64,000 bases of DNA, from positions 82,999-146,998 of the forward strand of contig JAUIFO010000011.1 of the NCBI GenBank assembly GCA_030430385.1, read 5' to 3'. Of the stretch, positions 9,922 to 18,995 are shown one piece after another (position 1 is the stretch's first letter; each line of letters opens with the position of its first letter). The notes under the pieces were generated by a model, which saw nothing but the letters and a program-made list of their open reading frames with translations, had not been told where the DNA came from and did not search any database. This DNA comes from Bacteroidia bacterium. Its GTDB lineage: Bacteria > Bacteroidota > Bacteroidia > Flavobacteriales > Flavobacteriaceae. A program made the translations under genes and the position numbers.

Positions 9922-9968
9922 ATGCTTTAATTTATGAAACTTCACTTTATAAATAGATCACAAATACG

Positions 9969-9976
9969 TAAATTTG
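9969..9976 (+). promoter_or_regulatory. Probable -7 element of the ffh promoter
   Basis: TAAATTTG matches the Bacteroidota -7 consensus TAnnTTTG and lies 55 bases before the ffh start codon. I do not see a clear -33 TTG at the normal distance. Confidence 0.5.
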
Positions 9977-10031
9977 CAACTTTCCAAATGGGTTCTACCT
10001 ATATGAAACCCAATAATATTGAAGAAAGATC

Positions 10032-11360
10032 ATGTTTAATAATTTAAGTGAAAAGTTAGATAAAGCCTTACATGTATTAAAAGGACATGGAAGTATTACT
10101 GAAGTTAATGTTGCTGAAACACTAAAAGAAGTGAGACGTGCATTACTAGATGCAGATGTTAACTTTAAAATTGCAAAAGAGTTTACCAATAAAGTTAAAG
10201 ATAAAGCGCTTGGTCAAAATGTATTGACAAGTTTACAACCAGGTCAGCTAATGGTGAAGCTTGTAAAAGATGAGCTTACCGAACTTATGGGAGGTGATGC
10301 AGAAGGGATTAATCTCTCTGGTCAGCCAACGGTAATTTTAATGTCTGGTTTACAAGGTTCTGGTAAGACGACCTTTTCAGGAAAATTAGCCAACTATCTA
10401 AAAAACAAAAAAACAAAAAAGCCACTTTTAGTAGCTTGTGATGTATATCGACCTGCTGCCATCGATCAGCTTCATGTTGTTGGAGAACAAATTAATGTTG
10501 AAGTCTATAGTGATAAAGGGAATAGTGATCCTGTAGCTATAGCACAAGCTGGTATAGCGCATGCCAAATCTAATGGTCATAATGTTGTTATTATTGATAC
10601 CGCTGGACGTTTAGCGGTTGATGAAGCAATGATGACCGAAATTTCTAATATTCATAAAGCGATTCAGCCGCAAGAAACCCTTTTTGTGGTCGATTCGATG
10701 ACTGGTCAGGATGCTGTAAATACGGCAAAAGCCTTTAATGATATCTTGAATTTTGATGGTGTTATCCTAACAAAGCTTGATGGTGATACGCGTGGTGGTG
10801 CTGCAATTTCAATTAAATCTGTTGTTAATAAACCAATTAAGTTTATTGGTACAGGTGAAAAGATGGAAGCTATAGATGTATTCTATCCTTCGCGTATGGC
10901 AGATCGTATTCTCGGAATGGGAGACGTGGTGTCACTTGTGGAAAGAGCTCAGGAGCAATATGATGAAGAAGAAGCACGAAAGATTCAGAAAAAAATAGCG
11001 AAAAATCAGTTTGGGTTTGATGACTTTCTGAAACAAATCCAACAGATCAAGAAAATGGGAAGTATGAAAGATCTCATTGGAATGATTCCAGGTGCAGGAA
11101 AAATGATGAAAAATGTTGATATAGATGATGACGCATTCAAAGGAATTGAAGCTATTATTCATTCTATGACACCTTCTGAACGTTCAAACCCTTCAATCAT
11201 TAACGCAAGCCGAAAAAAACGTATTGGTAAAGGTTCTGGAACATCAGTTCAGGAAGTAAATCAGCTACTGAAACAATTCAACCAAATGAGTAAAATGATG
11301 AAGATGATGCAAGGTGGAAAAGGAAAGGCTATGATGCAAGCAATGAAAAATATGCGATAA
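10032..11360 (+). CDS. ffh: Signal recognition particle protein Ffh
   Basis: The protein has 442 residues, the normal length. The N domain is followed by the SRP GTPase G domain with P-loop LQGSGKTTFSGKLA (about residues 107-120), DTAGRL (about 190) and TKLDGDTRGGAA (about 248-259). The methionine-rich M domain at the C-terminus contains IPGAGKMM, SERSNPSIINASRKKRI and QMSKMMKMMQGGKG, which bind signal sequences and SRP RNA. Ffh targets nascent membrane proteins to FtsY and SecYEG. folD follows 69 bases downstream in the same direction. Confidence 0.97.
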   Translation: MFNNLSEKLDKALHVLKGHGSITEVNVAETLKEVRRALLDADVNFKIAKEFTNKVKDKALGQNVLTSLQPGQLMVKLVKDELTELMGGDAEGINLSGQPTVILMSGLQGSGKTTFSGKLANYLKNKKTKKPLLVACDVYRPAAIDQLHVVGEQINVEVYSDKGNSDPVAIAQAGIAHAKSNGHNVVIIDTAGRLAVDEAMMTEISNIHKAIQPQETLFVVDSMTGQDAVNTAKAFNDILNFDGVILTKLDGDTRGGAAISIKSVVNKPIKFIGTGEKMEAIDVFYPSRMADRILGMGDVVSLVERAQEQYDEEEARKIQKKIAKNQFGFDDFLKQIQQIKKMGSMKDLIGMIPGAGKMMKNVDIDDDAFKGIEAIIHSMTPSERSNPSIINASRKKRIGKGSGTSVQEVNQLLKQFNQMSKMMKMMQGGKGKAMMQAMKNMR

Positions 11361-11429
11361 ACTTGTAATAAAGTTTAAAATAATAGGGTCTCGACTGTGC
11401 TCAGACAAACATTTGAAAAACACAACAAC

Positions 11430-12305
11430 ATGACAATCTTAGACGGAAAGAAAGTAAGTAACGACATTAAAGACGAGATCAAACAACAAGTTGATAAAAT
11501 GAAGGCTAAAGGCGAAAAAGTCCCTCATTTAGCAGCTGTGATTGTCGGAAATGATGGTGCAAGTTTAACCTACGTTGGAAGTAAAGTAAGAGCATGTGAA
11601 CGTGTAGGATTTGAATCTACAATGGTTAGAATGTCTAACACGACAAGTGAAATTGAATTGTTGGATAAGATTGAAGAATTGAACCAAGATGATAATATCG
11701 ATGGGTTTATCATTCAATTACCATTACCACCACAGATCAATACGCAAAAGGTTTTAATGGCTGTAGATCCAAGTAAAGATGTTGATGGGTTTCATCCTGA
11801 AAACTTCGGAAAGATGGCACTTGATATGAGTACTTTTATTCCTGCGACTCCATTTGGAATTTTGGAACTTATAGATCGATATGGTGTTGAAACGCAAGGA
11901 AAACATACGGTCGTTATTGGTAGAAGTCATATTGTAGGAAGACCAATGAGTATTTTGATGGGAAGAAAAGGCTTTCCGGGAAATTCAACCGTAACACTCA
12001 CACATAGTCGCACAAAAAATATAACGCAAATCACCTCACAAGCAGATATTATCATTTCGGCTTTAGGAGTGCCTAATTTTTTAAAGGCAGAAATGGTCAA
12101 AGATGATGTAGTGATTATTGATGTTGGTATAACTAGAGTTCCAGATGAAAGTTCTCCTAAAGGTTATATCATTACTGGAGATGTAGATTTTGAAAATGTT
12201 AGCAAAAAGGCAAGTTATATCACACCAGTTCCAGGAGGTGTTGGGCCAATGACCATCGCTATGCTTCTCAAAAACACCTTATTGGCGAGAGAGCAGCGTA
12301 TGTAA
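11430..12305 (+). CDS. folD: Methylenetetrahydrofolate dehydrogenase/cyclohydrolase FolD
   Basis: The bifunctional enzyme interconverts 5,10-methylene-, methenyl- and 10-formyl-tetrahydrofolate. It has 291 residues from the chosen ATG. An in-frame GTG at 11397 would add 11 residues unlike the family, so I prefer the ATG at 11430, which yields MTILDGKKVSNDIK. Family motifs are the catalytic Lys in GASLTYVGSKVRACERVG, the block DGFIIQLPLP, the NADP-binding VVIGRSHIVGRPM and the terminal TPVPGGVGPMTIAML. The cytoplasmic enzyme is a housekeeping gene and may be cotranscribed with ffh. Confidence 0.96.
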   Translation: MTILDGKKVSNDIKDEIKQQVDKMKAKGEKVPHLAAVIVGNDGASLTYVGSKVRACERVGFESTMVRMSNTTSEIELLDKIEELNQDDNIDGFIIQLPLPPQINTQKVLMAVDPSKDVDGFHPENFGKMALDMSTFIPATPFGILELIDRYGVETQGKHTVVIGRSHIVGRPMSILMGRKGFPGNSTVTLTHSRTKNITQITSQADIIISALGVPNFLKAEMVKDDVVIIDVGITRVPDESSPKGYIITGDVDFENVSKKASYITPVPGGVGPMTIAMLLKNTLLAREQRM

Positions 12306-12327
12306 TTTCAATTAGCTATATTGCTTT

Positions 12328-13032
12328 ATGCAATGTATAGCAGCTTCTCTAGAACTTCGTGTTACAATAGGCAGTATTGAACATCTTTTGCCAATTGTTA
12401 TTGCCCTTATTTTTGGATTTGGACTTATTCGGTATGCTAGAAAATCTTCCAATAGCTTAAAGCAATCTGTATTTAATACTCTAGGAATTGTTGTTGCTGC
12501 AACTGTATTTATTTTTCATAGTTATCACATTGGTTTTAAGTCCTATAACATCCAAACAGATCTGCCATTATATCTGTGTAGCTTAATGGCACTTATAATT
12601 CCAGTATTCACATATTTTAAAAAGTATTGGATGTTCGAAATTCTGTTATTTTGGATTATTGCTGGAACCCTTCAAGGTGTGATTACTCCTGATATTGCTG
12701 TCGGTTTTCCTAGTTTCGATTACTTTAGATACTGGATCGTGCATTTAGGGTTACTAATTATCATTGTTTATGCAGTTCGTGTCTTTGGAATGAGACCTGA
12801 ATTGAAGAGTGTTTTTAAATCATTTCTAGCATTACAGATATATGTGCTACTTATGATAACGGTTAACTATTTTTTGAAAGCCAATTACTTTTATCTCAAT
12901 CAAAAACCCAAATCTGCATCTGTTCTTGACTATTTTGGAGAATGGCCTTACTACATTATTGTTTGTCAACTAATCATAATACCACTGTTTTTATTGATTT
13001 ATGTTGTGGTTTCTTTTTTAAATAACAGATAG
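12328..13032 (+). CDS. TMEM164/YwaF-like integral membrane protein
   Basis: The protein has 234 residues and about seven hydrophobic segments. Family-typical blocks are DLPLYLCSLMALIIPV, LLFWIIAGTLQGVITPDI, FPSFDYFRYWIVHLGLL and FGEWPYYIIVCQL. These match the TIGR02206/TMEM164-like family, whose bacterial members have no settled function; the eukaryotic TMEM164 is an acyltransferase acting on phospholipids. It begins 22 bases after folD and may be read from the same transcript. No partner gene explains its role. Confidence 0.75.
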   Translation: MQCIAASLELRVTIGSIEHLLPIVIALIFGFGLIRYARKSSNSLKQSVFNTLGIVVAATVFIFHSYHIGFKSYNIQTDLPLYLCSLMALIIPVFTYFKKYWMFEILLFWIIAGTLQGVITPDIAVGFPSFDYFRYWIVHLGLLIIIVYAVRVFGMRPELKSVFKSFLALQIYVLLMITVNYFLKANYFYLNQKPKSASVLDYFGEWPYYIIVCQLIIIPLFLLIYVVVSFLNNR

Positions 13033-13321
13033 ATAAGGTTTTAGGAGTATCATAGCATTTGAAAAACAATTTTAAGCAACAATATTAACAAGATTATTCT
13101 TACGACTTATATCGTTTAAACTTTTTTTTTGGGAAGCTAGTCTAAAAGACAATTCAACAAAGTTCATTTTTTGTACTTTCAATTTATAATATCAAATTTC
13201 CCTACAGATATTATTTTTTTATCAATAGCATTTTTTTGGTTGATTAATAGCATATCAGCCCGCATCTACATATAATATGTAGCCTTTTATGTTTGGTTTA
13301 ATTTAATTAAAACCAATCATT

Positions 13322-16300
13322 ATGAATTTATTTGCTATTAATTCTACTAAAGTGTGTTGTCAAAGTTACAATACACAACATTTTACATTAAAAGTCAAAA
13401 GGCATGTACTGTTATTTTTGACTTTTTTCTTTTTAGGGGTACTTATTAGTTTTGGACAATCCTTTTCGGGTACAACAGGATCAATCGATGATAATAACTG
13501 TCCAACAACAAATGATTTTACTGCTTCTGTTACTGGAGTTGGTGTGTTAGGAACAACCAATTTTTTTAATCAGGTTGAAATCAATATTACACATACCTAC
13601 ACATCTGATTTAGAAATAACATTAGTGGCTCCAGGAGGAGCTACTTCAGTACTTCTATCATCAAATAATGGTGGTGGAGGTAATGATTTCACCAATACAG
13701 TGTTTAGAGCTGACGCATTTACTTCAATCGAATCTGGCGCAGCACCTTTTACTGGTGATTATCAACCAGAAGGCGATTTAAGTAATTTCGACGGAATTAA
13801 TGCTGATGGAACTTGGACATTAGAAATATGTGATGATGCAGGACAAGATGTTGGAACATTAGATTCATGGGAAATTACATTTGGAACTGAAGCTGTCGAG
13901 CCATTTGATTGCACAAATCCAATTAACCCTTCGCCTTCATGTAATGCTTTAAAAGTCATTGTTGTTTTGGATGAATCTGGATCAATAGATTCTGATACCG
14001 AAGAAGATGTAGAAGCTGCATCTCTTGCTTTAGCAAATGCACTTAAGGATACAGGAGCCCAAATGGCTTTTGTTGAATTTGCTTCTTCGGCAGATATCCC
14101 AACTTATGGCGGTTATACAAATTGGAGTCTTGTAAATCAGGATTTTATAAATGGTTTAAATAATTTTAGTACGGGACTTGTTGCTCAATACGGTGATAAT
14201 TCAAACACAACAAATGAATTCACAAACTGGGAAGATGCCATGCTTAAAGTATTAGACTTAAATGCAATGATGACAGCAGACATTGTATTATTTATGACCG
14301 ATGGTAACCCTAATAGATCTGTAGATAGTTCAGGAAATCCTACAACTTCAGGTGATCACGTTCAAGATGCTGCTGATCAAGCGTGTATTGTTAAATCTCA
14401 AGGGTCTCATATTTTTGCTTTAGGTGTTGGTACAGATATTAATACAACTAACCTTATAAGTGTTACAGGTCCAATTCTTGATGATGGTCCTGGAAACCCA
14501 ACACTTACAGTTTTATCTGCAGATTATGGTTTGATTTCTTCAGGAGATTTAACACAGTGTTTTTTGGACATAGCTCAAAGTGGTTGTAACAATGATTTAT
14601 CATTAAATAAAACAGTATATGCTGGACATGATGGAGGCGTAAGCTGTGATGGCGCTAAAACAATTCCAAATCCAAGTGATTCTATGGTTACTTATTGTTT
14701 TACAGTTTCAAATGATGGAGATCAAACAATAAGCAATCTTGATTTTTCAGATGGAGACATAGGAATCGATGAGAATAATCTTACACCTGCATGGCAAACA
14801 TCGCTTGATTCAGGTGAAGAGGTAACCTACTATTATGAAATGACTTTTAGTGCTGGCCAAACATTTCCATTTAATAACACTGCTGATGTTACAGGAGAAA
14901 CACCAACAGGTGATCCATTAAGTGACAGTAGCTCAGCTGAAGTTACTGAGCCTTTATGTACGCCGCCTAGCTTAACTACTGGAGGTATTACAGTATGTTC
15001 TGAAAGTAGTTCTACCATTGATTTAACAGCTTTGGTGACTTCTGATGGAACAGTTTCTTATCATAATAGCCAATTAGATGCTGATAATAATGAGAACGCA
15101 TTGACAAATACAGATATTGATAGTCCATCTTCTGAAACGACTTATTATGTAAGAAGTGAAGTGGATGATGCTTGTTATGTAACGGATACCATTGTTATTA
15201 GTGTAACTCAGGCACCTGAGCAACCAGTTTTAGAATGTTGGCAAACAGCTACTATTAATGAACAAACTTGTGAATGGGTTGTGACTGGAGAACAACCAGA
15301 GGAACCGATGACAGCCTGTTATGAGATAGCTACATTTGATAATCAATTATGTCAATGGATAATATCTGGAGAACAGCCAGTAGAACCAATGACGGCTTGT
15401 TATGAAACCACAACGTTTAATACACAAACTTGTGAATGGGACGTAACTGGTGAGCAGCCACAGGAGCCAACAACAGCTTGTTATGAAACTGCAACATTCA
15501 ATACGCAAACTTGTGAGTGGGACGTAACTGGTGAACAACCACAGGAGCCAACAACAGCCTGTTATGAAACTACTACATTTAATACGCAAACTTGTGAGTG
15601 GGACGTAACTGGTGAGCAGCCAGAGGAACCAATGACGGCTTGTTATGAAACCGCAACGTTCAATACACAAACCTGTGAATGGGACGTAACTGGTGAGCAG
15701 CCACAGGAGCCAACAACAGCCTGTTATGAAACAGCAACCTTCAATACGCAAACTTGTGAGTGGGACGTAACTGGTGAGCAGCCACAGGAGCCAACAACAG
15801 CCTGTTATGAAACTGCTACATTTAATACGCAAACCTGTGAGTGGGAGATAACTGGTGAGCAGCCACAGGAGCCAACAACAGCCTGTTATGAAACCGCAAC
15901 GTTCAATACGCAGACTTGTGAGTGGGATGTAACTGGCGAACAGCCACAAGAGCCAACAACAGCATGTTATGAAACTGCAACCTTCAATACACAAACGTGT
16001 GAATGGGATGTGACTGGCGAACAACCACAAGAGCCAACGACAGCCTGTTATGAAACTGCAACGTTCAATACGCAGACTTGTGAGTGGGATGTGACTGGCG
16101 AACAGCCACAAGAGCCAACAACAGCTTGTTATGAAATTGCAACATTCAATACGCAAACCTGTGAGTGGGATGTGACTGGCGAACAGCCACAAGAACCAAT
16201 GACAGCATGTTATGAAACCGCAACGTTCAATACGCAGACTTGTGAATGGGATGTAACTGGCGAACAGCCACAAGAGCCAACAACAGCTTGTTATGAAATT

Positions 16301-18238
16301 GCAACGTTCAATACGCAGACTTGTGAGTGGGATGTAACTGGTGAACAGCCACAAGAGCCAACAACAGCTTGTTATGAAACTGCAACGTTCAATACACAAA
16401 CGTGTGAATGGGAGATAACTGGTGAACAACCACAAGAGCCAACTACAGCGTGTTACGAAACAGCTACTTTTGATACTCAAATCTGTAGATGGGTAGTTAC
16501 AGGCGAACAACCACAAGAGCCAACTACTGAATGTTACGAGACAGCAACGTTCAACACGCAAACTTGTGAATGGGATGTAACTGGTGAACAACCACAAGAG
16601 CCAACTACAGCGTGTTACGAAACAGCAACGTTCAACACCCAAACTTGTGAGTGGGAGATAACTGGTGAACAACCAGAAGAACCAGCAACCGAGTGTTACG
16701 AGACAGCAACGTTTAACACCCAAACTTGTGAGTGGGAGATAACTGGTGAACAACCAGAAGAACCAGCAACTGAGTGTTACGAGACAGCAACGTTTAACAC
16801 CCAAACTTGTGAGTGGGATGTGACAGGTGTACAACCTCCTAAACCTATAGTTGAGTGTTATGAGACAACAACCTTCAATACTCAAACCTGTGAGTGGGAT
16901 ATTACTGGTATTGAGCCAGTTATAATAGCTGAAGCTCCATTATGTGATGAGGATTTTGGAACCTATTCAGTTGTTGTAAATGTTAGTATTGGTAATGTTA
17001 CAAGTAGTTTAGGAAATCCTGAAGACAACTTGGATGGTACTTGGATTGTAAGAGATATACCAATTGATAATGAAGTGACGATCACAACTTCACTTGATGA
17101 TACCTGTTTTGATTCAACCGTTGTGGAGTCTCCAGATTGTATCTGTATTGAATTAGATTTTGATTATACAGATGTAACTTGTTTTGAGCAAGAAGATGGT
17201 AGTATAATAGTGAATTCTGTTTCTGAAGGCGCTACAGTTACAATTAATGGTGAACCTTATGACGAAAATGCGTTATATGGTCCAGGAGATTATTTGATAC
17301 GTGCTTTCTTCGAAGGAAATGATGATATCAGATGTATTATAGAAGAAGAGATTACCATTGTAGAACCTGTAGCAGTGGAAATGGAATTAACCTCTACTCA
17401 TGTAACTTGTTATGGGGCTGATGATGGTACAATCACAATTACAAGTCTAAGTGAAGGTGCATACTATACAATCAAGTTAAATGGTATTGGTCCTGACTTA
17501 AGTGGTCAATCTACTTTTGGACCTGGAACTTATGTAGTTGAAGCGAAGCTTATAGAGAATAATACTGCAGATAGAAAAGCTTTTAATGGTTCAAAAGAGA
17601 CTCGTGTAGAAAATCCATGTGTGGACGGTCAACTAGTAGTTATTGAAGAGCCAGCTCCAATTACATGTTCAATTGAAACTGTATATAGTGGTAATGTGTA
17701 TTGTGGAAGCAAAAAAGGTTTCGGATTAGAAGTTAATACTTCTGGAGGTGTTGGAAATCTAACATATTCATGGGAAATGCTTGGAAACGGACCTAAGTTT
17801 GGTTGGTATTTTATGACAGATACAACTTCAGATAGTGTGGTATTCTTTGCTGGTGCTAATGGTGCTACAATGATGGTTACAGTGACAGACGAAAATGGTT
17901 GTTCCACACAATGTGAACTAGATGTTAAATCGTCATGTGGTAGTGAATTTGGAGGATATAACAATTACTTCCTTGCTAGAGAATCTGGATTTGATTTTGA
18001 AATGTATCCTAACCCTTCAAAAGGGGACATAACAATAATTCCTAATAAAGTCGAAGGAAATACGGCTTTAGTTGAGGTGTTTAATCTTGTTGGAACTAAA
18101 ATTCTAACACAAAATGTATACCTTTTAAAAGAAAAAGGTATACATCTAAACTTCTCAGGGCTACCAAGTCAAGTGTATTATGTTAAGTTCATTACTAAAA
18201 ATGGATCAAAAATTAAAAAGCTTGTGATTGACAAATAA
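13322..18238 (+). CDS. Giant T9SS surface protein: P domain, vWA, Cys-rich repeats
   Basis: The protein has 1638 residues. A signal peptide with a long N-region ends at about ISFGQ (residue 46). A proprotein-convertase P domain (about 48-190, ending GTLDSWEITFG) is followed by a von Willebrand A domain (about 208-415) with MIDAS motif DESGS at Asp217 and MTDGNPN near 325. A DUF11/Ig-like part (about 420-635) leads to 21 tandem 27-residue repeats (638-1204). Further Ig-like/SprB-like modules follow, and a C-terminal T9SS sorting domain contains MYPNPSKGDITI. It is likely an exported, surface-attached adhesin whose vWA domain binds a divalent metal and ligand. The gene stands alone, 289 bases after the TMEM164-like gene, and ends at a bidirectional terminator. 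Confidence 0.92.
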   Translation: MNLFAINSTKVCCQSYNTQHFTLKVKRHVLLFLTFFFLGVLISFGQSFSGTTGSIDDNNCPTTNDFTASVTGVGVLGTTNFFNQVEINITHTYTSDLEITLVAPGGATSVLLSSNNGGGGNDFTNTVFRADAFTSIESGAAPFTGDYQPEGDLSNFDGINADGTWTLEICDDAGQDVGTLDSWEITFGTEAVEPFDCTNPINPSPSCNALKVIVVLDESGSIDSDTEEDVEAASLALANALKDTGAQMAFVEFASSADIPTYGGYTNWSLVNQDFINGLNNFSTGLVAQYGDNSNTTNEFTNWEDAMLKVLDLNAMMTADIVLFMTDGNPNRSVDSSGNPTTSGDHVQDAADQACIVKSQGSHIFALGVGTDINTTNLISVTGPILDDGPGNPTLTVLSADYGLISSGDLTQCFLDIAQSGCNNDLSLNKTVYAGHDGGVSCDGAKTIPNPSDSMVTYCFTVSNDGDQTISNLDFSDGDIGIDENNLTPAWQTSLDSGEEVTYYYEMTFSAGQTFPFNNTADVTGETPTGDPLSDSSSAEVTEPLCTPPSLTTGGITVCSESSSTIDLTALVTSDGTVSYHNSQLDADNNENALTNTDIDSPSSETTYYVRSEVDDACYVTDTIVISVTQAPEQPVLECWQTATINEQTCEWVVTGEQPEEPMTACYEIATFDNQLCQWIISGEQPVEPMTACYETTTFNTQTCEWDVTGEQPQEPTTACYETATFNTQTCEWDVTGEQPQEPTTACYETTTFNTQTCEWDVTGEQPEEPMTACYETATFNTQTCEWDVTGEQPQEPTTACYETATFNTQTCEWDVTGEQPQEPTTACYETATFNTQTCEWEITGEQPQEPTTACYETATFNTQTCEWDVTGEQPQEPTTACYETATFNTQTCEWDVTGEQPQEPTTACYETATFNTQTCEWDVTGEQPQEPTTACYEIATFNTQTCEWDVTGEQPQEPMTACYETATFNTQTCEWDVTGEQPQEPTTACYEIATFNTQTCEWDVTGEQPQEPTTACYETATFNTQTCEWEITGEQPQEPTTACYETATFDTQICRWVVTGEQPQEPTTECYETATFNTQTCEWDVTGEQPQEPTTACYETATFNTQTCEWEITGEQPEEPATECYETATFNTQTCEWEITGEQPEEPATECYETATFNTQTCEWDVTGVQPPKPIVECYETTTFNTQTCEWDITGIEPVIIAEAPLCDEDFGTYSVVVNVSIGNVTSSLGNPEDNLDGTWIVRDIPIDNEVTITTSLDDTCFDSTVVESPDCICIELDFDYTDVTCFEQEDGSIIVNSVSEGATVTINGEPYDENALYGPGDYLIRAFFEGNDDIRCIIEEEITIVEPVAVEMELTSTHVTCYGADDGTITITSLSEGAYYTIKLNGIGPDLSGQSTFGPGTYVVEAKLIENNTADRKAFNGSKETRVENPCVDGQLVVIEEPAPITCSIETVYSGNVYCGSKKGFGLEVNTSGGVGNLTYSWEMLGNGPKFGWYFMTDTTSDSVVFFAGANGATMMVTVTDENGCSTQCELDVKSSCGSEFGGYNNYFLARESGFDFEMYPNPSKGDITIIPNKVEGNTALVEVFNLVGTKILTQNVYLLKEKGIHLNFSGLPSQVYYVKFITKNGSKIKKLVIDK
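15233..16933 (+). repeat. 21 tandem copies of an 81-bp in-frame repeat
   Basis: Copies start every 81 bases from 15233 to 16853 without any indel. Each encodes 27 residues of the form ECYETATFNTQTCEWDVTG followed by EQPQEPTT. Two cysteines (positions 2 and 13 or 14 of the unit) are kept in every copy. The inner copies are nearly identical, while copies 1, 2, 16, 20 and 21 are diverged, the pattern expected from unequal exchange inside the array. Confidence 0.97.
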
Positions 18239-18276
18239 TCAATAACCAGCCAACAGTTGATTTTTAGCAATCATCG

Positions 18277-18320
18277 ACACCTTTAATCCTAATTTATGGG
18301 ATTAGAGGTGTTATTTTTTA
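18277..18320 (+). terminator. Bidirectional terminator between convergent genes
   Basis: ACACCTTTAATCC pairs with GGATTAGAGGTGT across a 9-base loop, with T-rich sequence on the plus-strand side. It lies between the giant surface gene and the minus-strand secreted-protein gene ending at 18331. Confidence 0.75.
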
Positions 18321-18330
18321 AAGATGATTT

Positions 18331-18891
18331 TTATTTTATGCAATCAATCTTCCAAGTTGGATAGACAATTTTCTCGCTAGTATCAACCCATTCGCCAATC
18401 CATTTGTAACCTGTTTTACTCATATCATAAAAAGTCAATCGGTAAAAACCATCCATTCCATTAGGTGCTTTTTGGGCTCTGTAAAGTATGATTTTGTCAT
18501 CTTTTTTATTCCCTTCCCAAACTGGAAATGTTGTAGAAGGTGCTTTGGTTGAAAACCAATGCACATACCATCTACTACTATCCTTTATAAATTGTCTGAT
18601 ACTTCCAGAATGCGAACCATCTGGTTTATAGGTCATGTCTTGAATAGCTGTACCATTCATTATGTATTTCCATTCCCAAATAATTTCTTCGGAAGTATTC
18701 CAACTGCCATCCTGTTTTCGGGTTGTTGAGGTGCATTTACAAGAGCCAATCATAGCATCGAAATCTCTAATTTGTTCCGGAGCTTCTGGATTTGGTACAC
18801 CATAAGGATGATCCTGTGAGGCATTAAATTCATATTGTCCAAAACAGATTGAAGTCATTAGCATAAAGCAAAAAATAAGTGTCGTTTTCAT
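18331..18891 (-). CDS. Secreted protein of unknown function, DUF1579-like
   Basis: The protein has 186 residues with a clear signal peptide (MKTTLIFCFMLMTSICFGQ). The mature part begins with EAPEQIRDFDAMIGSCKC and continues with alternating Trp-rich strands (IWEWKYIMNG, WYVHWFSTKAP, YKWIGEWVD). This resembles lipocalin-like DUF1579 proteins, in which a short barrel binds an unknown small ligand. The match is by general pattern only. It sits 104 bases downstream of the LytTR regulator gene in the same direction and may share its transcript. Confidence 0.6.
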   Translation of the reverse strand: MKTTLIFCFMLMTSICFGQYEFNASQDHPYGVPNPEAPEQIRDFDAMIGSCKCTSTTRKQDGSWNTSEEIIWEWKYIMNGTAIQDMTYKPDGSHSGSIRQFIKDSSRWYVHWFSTKAPSTTFPVWEGNKKDDKIILYRAQKAPNGMDGFYRLTFYDMSKTGYKWIGEWVDTSEKIVYPTWKIDCIK

Positions 18892-18995
18892 AAATGTTCT
18901 TTTTGATTGTATTCAAATGAAACTAAAAAAACTGAAACCTATTGAGCTATTGCAGAGAGTTAAGTTTATTTTGCAGTAAAGTGCGTTAAGAAATT

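Larger units (their letters stand above)
9689..10031. other. Intergenic region between divergent sigma-factor operon and ffh
   Basis: This 343-base stretch contains no convincing gene. It holds the start region of the minus-strand sigma operon, a perfect hairpin terminator at 9887-9921 that belongs to no annotated gene, and a TAnnTTTG promoter element for ffh at 9969-9976. The part 9730-9886 is very AT-rich and could encode a short plus-strand transcript that ends at the hairpin, but I see no tRNA or SRP RNA in it. Confidence 0.6.

Noticed and set aside
9995..10189. Minus-strand ORF overlapping the ffh start
   Set aside because: It lies antisense to conserved ffh codons and has no domain.
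11397..11429. GTG start of folD
   Set aside because: The extra 11 residues do not resemble FolD, while the ATG at 11430 gives the family N-terminus.
15347..16885. 512-codon ORF on the minus strand across the 81-bp repeats
   Set aside because: It is open only because the repeat is an exact multiple of three with no stop in that frame. The peptide is a Trp/Leu/Cys-rich repetition with no signal or domain, and the plus strand has a full domain architecture with a signal peptide and T9SS tail.
15233..16933. Regular repeats that could suggest a CRISPR array
   Set aside because: Unit length is 81 bases without unique spacers, and every copy is coding in frame; no cas gene is present.
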